Positions 37,901-48,582 of a stretch of 64,000 nucleotides of DNA are shown piece after piece. The position numbers were made by a program, and so were the translations under genes. The stretch is from RFSX01 sp965248155. GTDB lineage: Bacteria > Bacteroidota > Bacteroidia > Chitinophagales > Saprospiraceae. Each line of letters opens with the position of its first letter. The stretch's first letter is position 1. Under the pieces are notes generated by a model, which saw only the letters and a program-made list of their open reading frames with translations, was not told the origin of the DNA and made no database searches. Location of the stretch: contig CBDFIO010000001.1 in NCBI GenBank assembly GCA_965248155.1, positions 682,001-746,000 on the forward strand, read 5' to 3'.

Positions 37901-40900
37901 CTTAATTCGAACACTTGCGTACAGATAATTGAAGTTCAAAATACAGATGTCCCAAGTATAAGCTGTCCTGCAGATACAACTGTAGAATGTGATGACGATA
38001 ATACAAGTAGTTCCACAGGTACAGCTACTGCGACTGGTGATTGTGATACAAATCCAACTATTACTGAAAGCGATGTAAGTACCCAGGTTACTGATGGAAC
38101 CTGTAATGAATTTGAATATGTTATAACAAGAACATGGACAGCGACTGATGCAAATGGAAATAGTACGACATGTAATCAAATAATTACAGTAGAAGATACA
38201 ACAGATCCTGTAATTACATGTCCTGCAGATACAACTGTAGAATGTGATGCAGACAATACAAGCGATTTTACAGGGACAGCAACAGCGACTGATAACTGTG
38301 ATACAAATCCAAGTATTTCTGAGACAGAAACAAGTACACAAACAAGTGATGGATCATGTACAGATTTTACTTATACAATTTCAAGAACATGGACAGCAAC
38401 TGATGCCTGTGGCAATGATATCACATGTCTACAGACCATTGAAGTAGAAGATACGACAGACCCTGTAATTACATGTCCAGCAGATACAACTGTAGAATGT
38501 GATGCTGATAGTTCCAGTGGATCTAATGGAGTAGCAACAGCAACAGATAATTGTGATACAAATTTGACCATATCTGAAAGTGATATCAGTACCCAGACTG
38601 CCGATGGATCATGCTCAGATTTTGGATACGCCATTGTCAGAACATGGACGGCAACTGATGCCTGCAGTAATGCGAATTCTTGTGATCAAGTAATAACAGT
38701 AGAAGATACGACAGACCCTGTAATTACATGTCCAGCAGATACAACTGTAGAATGTGATGCTGATAGTTCCAGTGGATCTAATGGAGTAGCAACAGCAACA
38801 GATAATTGTGATACAAATTTGAACATATCTGAAAGTGATGTCAGTACACAGACTTCAGATGGAACATGTTCTGACCATACCTACGTAATTACAAGAACAT
38901 GGACGGCAAGCGATGCTTGTGGGAATACAAGTTCTTGCGATCAAATTATCAATGTAGAGGATACAACAGATCCAAATCCGGTATGTAATGGAATTACAGT
39001 TACGCTGGATGCTGGATTAGGAATGTACACATTTACTTCGACCGATATTAGTGCCATTGGTGCCGGAAGCAGTGATAATTGTGATCCTGATCCGGTTTTA
39101 ACCATTGATACACCTACGGTTACTTGTGATGACACACCAATGACAGATATTACATTGACAGTCACAGATGATTGCAATAACAGTTCTACTTGTGTTGCAA
39201 CAATTATGATCCTGGGTGGAGCTCCTGTAATTGATGCTGGTCTCTATGGTCCGGTTTGTGAAGACGCACCTGATGTAATTTTAACAGGTAGCCCTGTACC
39301 TGGCGCCGGCGAAACAGGTGTTTGGTCCGGAGCTGGTGTTACTGATGCTGATAATTCTGACGAAACTGCATTGTTTGATCCAAGTGGATTGAGTAGACCT
39401 ATAGGTCTCACGTATATGTTTACAAATATTTATGCTTGTGATGCCATGGCATCAACAACTATTTTTGTTAATGATCTTCCTGGCTGTTCGGCGAGCAGTA
39501 ATAGTCCGATATGTGATGGTTTCGATTTATTGCTTAGCGAATCTGCCGGAGATGCAATTGCATGGGATTGGGAAGGACCAGATGGGTTTACGTCTAATGA
39601 TCAGAATCCTGTGATTGCTGCAGCCTCATTGCCAGCCGGCGGAACATATACTGTGACTGTTACAGATATAAATGGATGTACATTTATTTGTTCTACAGAT
39701 GTTATTGTTAATCCAAATCCAATCATTGATGTTTCTGATTGTGTTTGTGCATATGATCCTAATATCAATAACTATGGAAGTATGGTCACATTTTCCATCA
39801 ATAATGGAACAGGCCCTTATACGGTTAGCACAAGCTTTGGAATGTTATCTAATAATTTACTTGTTGATGATCAACTCGCAACATTATATCTGGGAATGGC
39901 GGGAGGAAATTATACAATTGACGTAGTAGATATAAATGGGTGTGTAATATCTTACATCAGTAGTTGTGAAGATTGTTTCTTTGATCCTACGGAAATAACA
40001 GACCCATGTTCATGTAATAATGATCAATCTTATAATGGGTCTCAAGATGGTACGTTCGGAGAGGTTGTCGATATTCCTGGTCCTCCGGGACTAAATCTGA
40101 TAATTGGAACCGGTAGTACAGGTATCAATGGATATTCAGTAGGAGATATAATACCTGAGATTATTCCTGGGCTTTATAGATTAAGCTTTAATCATATAGA
40201 TCTAATTGGCTACACCGTTTTTGTTGAAGGTGAAGTCAATGGTAATACATTCCCAATTTTGGATGACTCCGGTAATCAATTAATGGCAAGCAATGTTTGT
40301 CAGTATCCTGTTATATCAGAGCCTGTAATTGACGTAACAGCCTTTTGTAATAATGGTAGTCCTTATATTTTTAGTGGAAACGAAGTATTTGAGATCAATG
40401 GTTTTGCTGGTGTGGTAAGAGTCTTTGTTGGAGATCCATCAACAGGAACTGGAATTGCAGAATTTGATCCAACAGAATATGCTAATGGTTTTTATACATT
40501 GACATTTGAATTTACGGGAACCTTTATTGATAATGTGTCTGTAGGTGGCGTACCAGCCTTCCCAGGATGTCAAACTTCAACATCTATTGAAGTTGGAGTT
40601 GGTGGTGGAGGAACATTAACTTGTAATGATCATGTTAATGTGAGTGTTAATAATGATTGTGTTCTTGACTTTTCATGGTCTACCTTACTTGAAGATGACT
40701 ACATTCCAGATGTGTTTGATGCGATATTTACAGATTCAGCAGGAAATGTAATCGATGAAGCAGACCTTGGAAGTTATGCAGGAAGAACAATTACTTATAC
40801 AATACAAGATATGTGTAATGGTAACTCATGTTGGGGAACCATGCAAATAGATGATAAGAGTATACCAGAAGTACAATGTGACTGTCCAGTTGGAGGAGAA

Positions 40901-42424
40901 GATCTTGATGGAGATGGAATCGTAGATGGATATTCAGAAGATTGTACATTAACATGCTGGGAACTTCCACTATTAAAAGAAAGATACTGGGATAGATTAC
41001 GAGATGATCTTGTACCAGAAATGGCAGATGATTTTGTAGATGATAATACAACATCAGTATGTGGAGATATCACAGAAGATGATGTTAGTTATTATGATGT
41101 ATATGTAGACCTTGGACCATGTAACGGTAGTTTATTAAGAAGAACCTGGACATTGGCTTATGACAAAGGAAATGGAGTAGAAGGTACAGTAAGTTGTACG
41201 CGAGAATATTACTTTAAAACTGTAGGATTAGAGACATTGGATACAGCGAGGATAGATCCAGCGACTGGAGCTATAGTAATAGCACCAGATAGTTTGATAC
41301 TTCCATTCCCGCTAGTAGTAATGAGTTGTGGAGCGGACATCAGTCCTGCCGGAATAGCATCCTACTTTGATGATCCGGGATCTGTTGATCAGGATACAGA
41401 TGATGACAATATAGATCCGGATGAGCTGGATATAGATTGTGTTATAGAAAGTAATGAAGGCGTTCCATTTGCATATCCTCACTATTATGTAGAAGGAAGA
41501 AATCCAAGTGGACCACATGCACAGGCGATCAATACTGAGATATGTAATATCATAGTAGGCTATACAGACAATGAAATAGATGCATGTGCACCGGGATGTG
41601 ATGGAAACAGAAAAGTATTAAGAAACTGGACAGTATTGGATTGGTGCAGTGGACAGTTTATAGAATACGGACAGATTATTAAGTCAATAGATACTGGAAA
41701 TCCAAGTTTAGTAGTACATGATCTTACAGTAAGCGTAGATTCATGGAAATGTGCTGCAGATGTATTATTACCACATCCGGAGCATATCTATGATGACTGT
41801 GATGATAACTTAAGCTACTGGATAGGAAATGTAGAAGGAGCATTAACAGTAACTGGAGATGCTAGTTCAGGATATGTATTACATGATGTACCGGAAGGAG
41901 AGACGATTACAGTAGAATATGTAACTGAAGATTGCTGTGGAAACAGAGGCAATGCTTATGCAAATGTAACAGTAGTAGATCTTACACCACCAGTACCTGT
42001 AACAAAAGAGTTTATCGTATTGAGTCTTACAAATATTGGGAATCCTGTAGATGAGTTTCAAGGGATAGCGAAGTTGTTTGCAGTAGATGTAGACAATGGA
42101 TCTTATGATGGATGTACTGGAATCGATATGGCAGTAAGAAGAGTAGGAGATGTATGTGATCTCGCAGATTTAGACTGGGGTGACGCAGTGAAGTTCTGCT
42201 GTGAAGATCTTGACGGACAAGCATTTGTAGAGATAGATGTAGAGTTTAGAGTGAGAGATGCTTACGGAAATACAAACTATGCATGGACAACAGTAAGATT
42301 GGAAGACAAGTCAGCGATGACACAAACATGTCCTCCGGATCTTGTATTGACATGTGATATGGATTACAATGACGGGATTACCAAGAGTATTTTCGGCATG
42401 TGGAGAAATAGATATTATGTGTGA
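34939..42424 (+). pseudogene. Giant T9SS adhesin, fragment 2 (DUF11-like, HYR-like and large C-terminal modules)
   Basis: About 2490 codons from the IS junction to a premature TGA at 42422. In order: four to five further DUF11-like repeats (35.0-37.1 kb, each with EF(I/T)DDP...), six HYR-like 85-residue repeats (37.45-38.98 kb, CPADTTVEC...ISESE...RTWTATDAC), PKD/Ig-like segments (39.0-40.6 kb), then a conserved Cys-rich module found before T9SS tails (from about 40.85 kb: LDGDGIVDGY, WELPLLKERYWDRL, RTWTLAYDKGNGVEG). From about 40.8 kb codon use shifts strongly to GTA, GGA and AGA. The frame breaks at a T4 tract (42390-42393). The open frame also extends back into the IS, but those first residues are not part of the protein. 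Confidence 0.9.
37454..38983 (+). repeat. Six exact 255-bp tandem repeats encoding HYR-like domains
   Basis: The conserved TGTCC(T/A)G start recurs at 37454, 37709, 37964, 38219, 38474 and 38729: spacing is exactly 255 bp (85 residues) every time. A seventh, diverged start follows at 38984. Units 5 and 6 are identical over 38444-38567 versus 38699-38822. Five of six units begin CPADTTVEC; the second reads CPGDVTVDC. Confidence 0.95.
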
Positions 42425-44894
42425 TCCTGAAGAATTAATAGAAGATACAGAGCCTAGAAGGAAGGGACCAAATGATGGATTTTTCAATGATCCAAGATAT
42501 GATGGAGTAGAAGTACCGGCGTATGATCCAAGTTGTGGATATGGAGCGGTAAGAAGACAATTCAAATCTTGTTCATCATGTACACAATGGTTTGTAATAG
42601 AACCAATAGATGCATTTGATCCTAGTTCAATATCATGGCCTGGAGATCAGGTGGTTGATTGTGATCAATTTGATCCGGGAGAGCCATACTGGAATCCTGC
42701 GACATGTAACTTAGTAGGTGTGAGTATGGAGAGTGATACCTTCAATTTTGAAGATGGAGCATGTTGGAAAGTATTGAATCACTGGAGCATCATCAACTGG
42801 TGTACTTATGATCCTACGAATCCAAATGCTGGAGGAAGATATAACTACACACAGATTATCAAGTTGATAGATACACAAGATCCTGTATTAACAGTAGCAG
42901 ACAGTCTATGTTTTGGAGTGGATGTGACATGTAGCAGTGCAGGTGTACAGATGAGTGGAAGTGGTAATGATGAAGGACCATGTGGATCTGACTGGTTGAA
43001 GTGGGAAGTTACAATAGACTTGAACTCAGACTGGACAAGTGATTACTACTTTGGAACGAATTTACCAAGATTGGTAAATGGATCACCGAATCCATATTAT
43101 ATAGCACCTACGGGTAATGATGAATTGGCAACAATTACATTACCGGACGGAATTGCATCATCGAAGCAATGGCACAGAGCTGTGTGGAGATTATATGATG
43201 GATGTGGAAACAATGTAAGTAGTGTAAGATACTTCCAGGTTACAGACAAGAAAGCACCGACACCATACTGCTTGAACTTAAGTACAGCAGTAATGAGTGG
43301 AAACGGACAAGTAGAATTGTGGGCAATAGATTTCAATGTAGGAAGTTTTGACAACTGTACTGCAAATGACAATCTGTGGTTTACATTCTCAGATGTTGCA
43401 CCTCCGGGAAGAGATGATACGGAGTATGATTCAAGCAGTGATTTGGTATGGTACAACGGGACATTCTGGTATTATGATCCAGAGACTGGTGAATACCAGG
43501 ATCAGGATGACTACTTTGATGGAGATGCTCACAGATGGGAGCCGGGCTTAAGAAGTGCAGGAAAGATCTTTACTATGGATGATGCCGATGCTAGTGGATT
43601 TGCATGGGTTCCGATCTATGTATGGGATGAGTGTGGAAATGCAGACTTCTGTTTGGTTAACTTGAGATTGATCGACAACATGGGCGTAGGAGAAGGAAGA
43701 ATAGCAGGACAGGTAATAACTGAAGAAGGAGCAGGAGTAGAAGGTGTGATGACACAGTTGATGAGTAATGCACCGGAATATCCATACTACAATGCAACAA
43801 ACACAGAAGGTGAATATGCATTCAATGGTATAGAAGAGTCCAATGACTACGAAGTGAGTGGAACTAAGACAGATGACTACCTTAATGGAGTAAGTACCCT
43901 GGATCTATTGTTGATTCAGAGACACATATTGGGACAGGAGTTATTGTCTAGTCCATATAAGATGATTGCTGCAGATATCAACAGTGATGATGATATTACA
44001 GCGATAGATATGATCGAGTTAAGGAAATTGATTCTGGGAGTATACAGCGAATTGCCTAGCAATGCAAGTTGGAAATTGGTAGATTCAGATCAGGTATTGA
44101 CTGTGGATAATCCATGGATATACAAGAGCGATCTACAGATCAATGACCTGGATGGAGATATGACAACAGAAGACTTCATAGGCGTTAAGATAGGAGATGT
44201 GAATGGAAGTGTGAAAGCGAACTTGAAAGCAGGAGAAGATCAACTGTCAGGACAAGTGATGGAGATGAAATATGAAGACAGATATGTAGAACTAGGACAA
44301 GATATAGAGATCGAGATGAGAAGTGGAGTTGAAGGACTATATGGATATCAGTTCACGATGGATATGAGTGGATTCGAATTAGTAGAGATAATAGGTGAAG
44401 ACATAGAGAATGGTAATGTAGCGCGTTTCCTAGATAAGGTGACGATGAGTTATCATACACTGGAAGCAAGAGGAGCAGATGAACACTTATTTACTCTGGT
44501 AATGAGAGCTAAGGAGAGTGGACAAATATCAGATATGATAGGCGTAAACTCCAGTGTTACTGCAGCAGAAGCTTATGTAGGAGAAAGCTTAGAAATCGTA
44601 CAAGTAGACATGAGAGGAAAAGAGGAGGGCGGAAGATTCGCATTATATCAGAATAAGCCGAATCCATTCAGTGAGTATACGATGATAGGATATGAATTAC
44701 CACAGAGAGGAGAGGTAAGAATCAGTTTCTACGATGTAACAGGAAAGGTACTGACAGTAATAGAGAAGGACAGTGAGCAGGGATATAATGAGATCAGAGT
44801 GAACAGAACAGACTTGGGAATAAGTGGAATGATCTATTACAAGTTAGAAAGCAGAGAACATACAGCAACTCAACATATGCTGATGATAGAATAA
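42354..44894 (+). pseudogene. Giant T9SS adhesin, fragment 3 (C-terminal module, dockerin-like region, T9SS sorting domain)
   Basis: This frame resumes the protein one base out of step: real homology starts at SACGEIDIMCDPEELIEDTE, just after the T4 tract at 42390-42393. It continues through Cys/Trp-rich Ig-like segments, a carboxypeptidase-regulatory-like fold (GRIAGQVITEEGAGVEGV), a dockerin-like pair (STLDLLLIQRHILGQELL and DINSDDDITAIDMIELRKLI), a cohesin-like strand set, and a T9SS type A sorting domain (QNKPNPFSEYTMIGYELP ... SGMIYYKLESREHTATQHML). Without fragments 1 and 2 there is no signal peptide. A strong terminator follows. Together the three pieces make an ancestral protein of about 3690 residues. 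Confidence 0.88.
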
Positions 44895-44918
44895 TCATTT
44901 TGGTTTATTATCAATTGA

Positions 44919-44949
44919 GGCTGGTCAGTGGTGATTGACCGGCCTTTTT
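44919..44949 (+). terminator. Terminator after the giant adhesin gene
   Basis: GGCTGGTCA (44919-44927) pairs with TGACCGGCC (44936-44944, one G-T wobble) and is followed by five T. It lies between the convergent adhesin and methyltransferase genes. Confidence 0.82.
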
Positions 44950-44953
44950 CATG

Positions 44954-45688
44954 TTAAGATTTTTGTGCAACGACGATAACCGATAAGCCGATTCGATTAA
45001 GGACCAATTTATCAATAGTCTTAGCGACTATTATTAACCGATCGTATAATTCCATTTGATTTCTAGGGATCGTTTTTTTTCTTAATAATCTACCTGATAC
45101 AAACCAACCAAGCATTCCAAAAGCATTGAAATACTGTTTGTGAATTATTTTCATTTCAGGAGCGATTATTTTACTTAAAGTGGTTTTGGTATACCTTCTA
45201 AAATGTTCTAGAGCAGTATCGAATGAATTATACATCCATTGATAAGCAGGGACTAGTATTATCAACTTGCCCTCTGGTTTCAGCATTTTCTTTGCATTTT
45301 TTATAGCAAGTTTATCATCCATGATATGTTCTACGACATTGAGGGCGAAAACTGTATCATATTGTTCTAAATGATGTGGGTATAAGCTTTCAAAATCAGG
45401 ATTAACCAAATCTAATTTGAATATTTGATCTTTTTTTTGAGGCCAAGTTCTCTTTAGTTCTTCTATATAATTATCTCTGATATCTGATAAATATATGTCT
45501 TCATTTGCTTCAATGAAATGTTTTGAAATATTGCCGATACCACTTCCGATTTCAAGAATTTTAGCTGTGCAATTGGCTTGAATAGTTTGATACATCCAGT
45601 GATTAAAACGAGTTGCAAATGATATTGCATCAAGGTTTTCTATGCCTATTTCATCTATTTCAGGAAATTCAAATTGATCTTTCGTCAT
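44954..45688 (-). CDS. Class I SAM-dependent methyltransferase
   Basis: A 244-residue protein with the SAM-binding glycine loop ILEIGSGIGNISKHF, then LSDIRDNYIEEL, the acidic post-II segment and FALNVVEHIMDDKLAI. The late LVPAYQWMYNSFDTALEHFR motif is common in methyltransferases encoded beside DPM1-like glycosyltransferases. Its ATG overlaps the GT2 stop by 4 bp, so it is translationally coupled. It probably modifies a lipid-linked or protein-linked sugar (inference from the operon), but the acceptor is unknown. Confidence 0.83.
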   Translation of the reverse strand: MTKDQFEFPEIDEIGIENLDAISFATRFNHWMYQTIQANCTAKILEIGSGIGNISKHFIEANEDIYLSDIRDNYIEELKRTWPQKKDQIFKLDLVNPDFESLYPHHLEQYDTVFALNVVEHIMDDKLAIKNAKKMLKPEGKLIILVPAYQWMYNSFDTALEHFRRYTKTTLSKIIAPEMKIIHKQYFNAFGMLGWFVSGRLLRKKTIPRNQMELYDRLIIVAKTIDKLVLNRIGLSVIVVAQKS

Positions 45689-46389
45689 CTGAAAATGTTG
45701 TATTTCACTATACAGTATAATGCACGCAATCCATCTTTCCAGTTGATCTTTTTACCTTCCTGATAAGTTCGGCCATAATATGAAATTCCTACTTCATAAA
45801 TTCGAACGTCTTTTACGCGGGAAATTTTTGCAGTCACTTCAGGTTCAAAACCAAATCTTTTTTCTTTAAGTTTCAGGCTCTTCACCATTGATGCATTAAA
45901 AAGTTTGTAGCAAGTCTCCATATCAGTAAGATTTAAATTGGAGAACATATTTGAAAGCATTGTTAAAAATTTATTTCCGAGCGTATGCCAAAAGAATAAT
46001 ATTCTATGGGGTTTTCCTCCCAAGAATCTGCTTCCATAGACGATGTCGGCAAACCCTTCAATTATTGGCCTTAGAAGCAAATTATATTCTCTGGGATCGT
46101 ATTCCAAATCAGCATCCTGAATAATGATATAATCTCCGGTAGCTTCTTTTATACCTCTATGTAAGGCGGCACCTTTACCTTTGTTCTTTTCTTGTCGATA
46201 GTAGCTGATATTATTGTAGTCTTCAGACAAGCGTTGGGCAATATCTGGAGTTTTATCCGTAGAAAAATCATCTATGATTATTAGTTCTTTTTCAAACCGG
46301 CCGATCAGTTCAACCGATTGAACCAAATCAACGATGGCTTTTAAGGTATTCTGTTCGTTATAAGCTGGAATAACAATTGATAACTTCAA
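45685..46389 (-). CDS. GT2 glycosyltransferase, polyprenyl-phosphate (DPM1-like) type
   Basis: A 234-residue enzyme without membrane tail: SIVIPAYNEQNTLKAIVDLV, IIDDFSTDKT, GKGAALHRGIKEATGDY, QDADLEYDPREY, YGSRFLGG, TDMETCYKLF and FGFEPEVTAKI. These are the marks of dolichyl/polyprenyl-phosphate mannose or glucose synthases, which make the lipid-linked sugar donor for GT-C enzymes. It sits between a TMTC-like GT-C gene (6 bp gap) and a methyltransferase gene (4 bp overlap), so the donor-maker and donor-user are in one operon. Confidence 0.87.
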   Translation of the reverse strand: MKLSIVIPAYNEQNTLKAIVDLVQSVELIGRFEKELIIIDDFSTDKTPDIAQRLSEDYNNISYYRQEKNKGKGAALHRGIKEATGDYIIIQDADLEYDPREYNLLLRPIIEGFADIVYGSRFLGGKPHRILFFWHTLGNKFLTMLSNMFSNLNLTDMETCYKLFNASMVKSLKLKEKRFGFEPEVTAKISRVKDVRIYEVGISYYGRTYQEGKKINWKDGLRALYCIVKYNIFR

Positions 46390-46394
46390 TTCAC

Positions 46395-48377
46395 TTAACT
46401 ATTTAGTATTCTGGTAATTACTTCTTGGTTTCCTTTGAAACCCATGCCTTGAGAAGTGTTTAAATCTTGCTTTGCAGCCGGGTAATTTCTAAGGATATAG
46501 TGAGATTTCGCTCGTTCAAAATAGTACATACCTGTGCGTTTCATTGAAAGTGCTTTATTAATGGCATTAAGACCTTCTTGGCCACGACCCAAAGCATTAC
46601 TTAATCTGCATTTCTCATACCACATGTCGGGATAATTTGGCTTTAAGTTTAAATATTTATTTATATCTCCTAGTGCTTTATCATACTCAGTTCGCGTACT
46701 GAAGATGACGGACCTATTTAAATAGATATTGGCAAATGTCGGATCTATTAATTCAGCTTGATTAAGGTTTTCCAGAGCAGCATTAAAATTGTAAAGTTTT
46801 GCATATGTTGCTCCTCTGTTGACCACATATTCAACATCATTGGGTTTTAATTCTATAGCTCTGTTATAATTTAACAGTGCTTTTTGAAGTGAATCCCTAT
46901 GATCAAAATTAAAATAGAGTCTGGCTCTCGAATTATAAGGTTCTGGCTTATTCGGAGCTAATCTTATTACACTTCCATAATCTGCGAGCGCTTGGGTAAT
47001 GTTGCCGCTATCTCTATTGTAGTTAGCTCTATTTCCATAAGGTAAAGTAGTCTTATTATAATATTTGAGCACATGAGTCCATAGGGTTCCTCCATTCTTC
47101 CAAACTTTACATTGATTAAAAGTTAAGACGGAATAGCTTATCAGTGCCAATGCAGTAGGAGCGATTATAATCCATTTTAAAGCGCGCTTATTTTTTAGGT
47201 AATAATCCAGATAATAAGAGAAAATAAAAAATAAACCTATGTATGGAATATAAGTAAACCTGTCAGCAAGGAATCCCTGACCTGCGCCTAGAATTTGAAG
47301 TAATAGAACAACATTGGCGATAAAAAAGGCCAGACCAAAGAAAATTGCTTTTTGCTTTTTTCTATAGGATCTCCACAATAGAAGTCCCGTTATAAAAAAT
47401 GAAATTATTGAAACATAGAATTTCCAATCAAGGGAACTGGGATATGGATAAAGCGGTGACATTTCATAAGGCACCAGGGCTTTTATATAATAAACAGACA
47501 AAGAATAAGAACCAATGAATAATCTTGATATACCTGTATATTCTTGTTGCACAATAGACCCCTGGCTGCTTAAAAAATAAATTCCTAATAATCCGATTGC
47601 AAAAGAACCTAGAAAGTAATGGATTTTATTTACTATACTTTTCCAGCTTATTTTAGCATTGCTACTAAGGTAATAATCAACTAATATGAGGGATATCGGA
47701 AGGATAACTGCCTGGATTTTTGACAACAATGACAGCAAAAAACTGACTCCAATAATCAAGTATGTCCTCTTCTTGAATCCCCCTTGTTTGCCTTTTAAAT
47801 AACACAATAGGGCTAGTAAATAAAACGCACCAAAAAGCACATCCTTACGCTCTGTAACCCAAGCCACGGATTCTACTCTCATAGGCTGAATTCCAAATAA
47901 AAGTGCAAAAACAGTAGTTGCAAACAGTCCCAGACCTAAACGATGTCCAATTAAGAAAATAAGCAGAGTACATATAAGATGGAGTATTAAATTGTCTAGA
48001 TGCCAATAGAAGGGATTATCAAGACCAAAAAAACGCTGTTCTAATGCAAATGTGAAAATTGTAAGCGGATTATAGCCTCCTATTATGTCAGAAGTAAATA
48101 TTTCTTTGGTGTTTTCCCAGAAATTGTCATTGTTTAAGGTGGTAATCAGCTCGTTTTCATAAAAATTTCTATCATCATCCCAATTGACGAATTCATTCTG
48201 TAATGAAGGAATAAAAGTAATGATAGTAATGAGTAGAGTAAATACAAGAAGCAGAACTTGATTCTTGCTCAGCTTAGTTTTACTAGATTTATTAGAAGCG
48301 CGGTCTAGTTTCCTTTGTTTCTGGGGAGAGATCTTTTTCTTCTTTTTTAAATCTTTTCTTTTTCTCTTGGATCCCAT
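46395..48377 (-). CDS. TMTC-like membrane glycosyltransferase (GT-C) with C-terminal TPRs
   Basis: A 660-residue protein: a very Lys/Arg-rich cytoplasmic head (about 35 residues), a first helix ending in the periplasmic FVNWDDDRNFYENEL, whose Asp pair is the usual GT-C catalytic site, about ten membrane helices to near residue 415 (with the loop AWVTERKDVLFGAFYLLALL), and about six tetratricopeptide repeats to the end (YNSRARLYFN, VVNRGATYAKL, IYLNRSVIFS). The layout is that of TMTC1-4, which O-mannosylate cadherin Ig-like strands in animals. The DPM1-like gene follows after 6 bp. Acceptors here are unknown. Confidence 0.83.
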   Translation of the reverse strand: MGSKRKRKDLKKKKKISPQKQRKLDRASNKSSKTKLSKNQVLLLVFTLLITIITFIPSLQNEFVNWDDDRNFYENELITTLNNDNFWENTKEIFTSDIIGGYNPLTIFTFALEQRFFGLDNPFYWHLDNLILHLICTLLIFLIGHRLGLGLFATTVFALLFGIQPMRVESVAWVTERKDVLFGAFYLLALLCYLKGKQGGFKKRTYLIIGVSFLLSLLSKIQAVILPISLILVDYYLSSNAKISWKSIVNKIHYFLGSFAIGLLGIYFLSSQGSIVQQEYTGISRLFIGSYSLSVYYIKALVPYEMSPLYPYPSSLDWKFYVSIISFFITGLLLWRSYRKKQKAIFFGLAFFIANVVLLLQILGAGQGFLADRFTYIPYIGLFFIFSYYLDYYLKNKRALKWIIIAPTALALISYSVLTFNQCKVWKNGGTLWTHVLKYYNKTTLPYGNRANYNRDSGNITQALADYGSVIRLAPNKPEPYNSRARLYFNFDHRDSLQKALLNYNRAIELKPNDVEYVVNRGATYAKLYNFNAALENLNQAELIDPTFANIYLNRSVIFSTRTEYDKALGDINKYLNLKPNYPDMWYEKCRLSNALGRGQEGLNAINKALSMKRTGMYYFERAKSHYILRNYPAAKQDLNTSQGMGFKGNQEVITRILNS

Positions 48378-48524
48378 ATATCTATAAGAACATTAAATTA
48401 ATACATATATAAAAAAAATAAATATAATGAGAATGGAATTTAAAATTTAATTAAATCAACTGTTTTTTTTCAAAAGTGGAATTAATTCCCACTGTAGCTA
48501 TACCCGGAATTTTGGTCTGGGAAT

Positions 48525-48556
48525 AAAAAAAACCCTATAACAGCAATGTTATAGGG
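48525..48556 (-). terminator. Terminator for the Cys-rich secreted protein gene
   Basis: CCCTATAAC (48533-48541) and GTTATAGGG (48548-48556) form a perfect 9-bp stem. On the minus strand it is followed by eight U. Confidence 0.88.
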
Positions 48557-48582
48557 ATCATATATTTTATGTTTTTTAGCCC

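Noticed and set aside
37573..38341. Long minus-strand frames opposite the HYR-like repeats (for example 37573-37914 and 37775-38341)
   Set aside because: They are shadows of a repetitive coding region, with Cys/Ile/Val-rich low-complexity products and no family features.
37454..38983. CRISPR-like regular repeat spacing
   Set aside because: The 255-bp units are coding and similar over their whole length; there are no short repeats with unique spacers.
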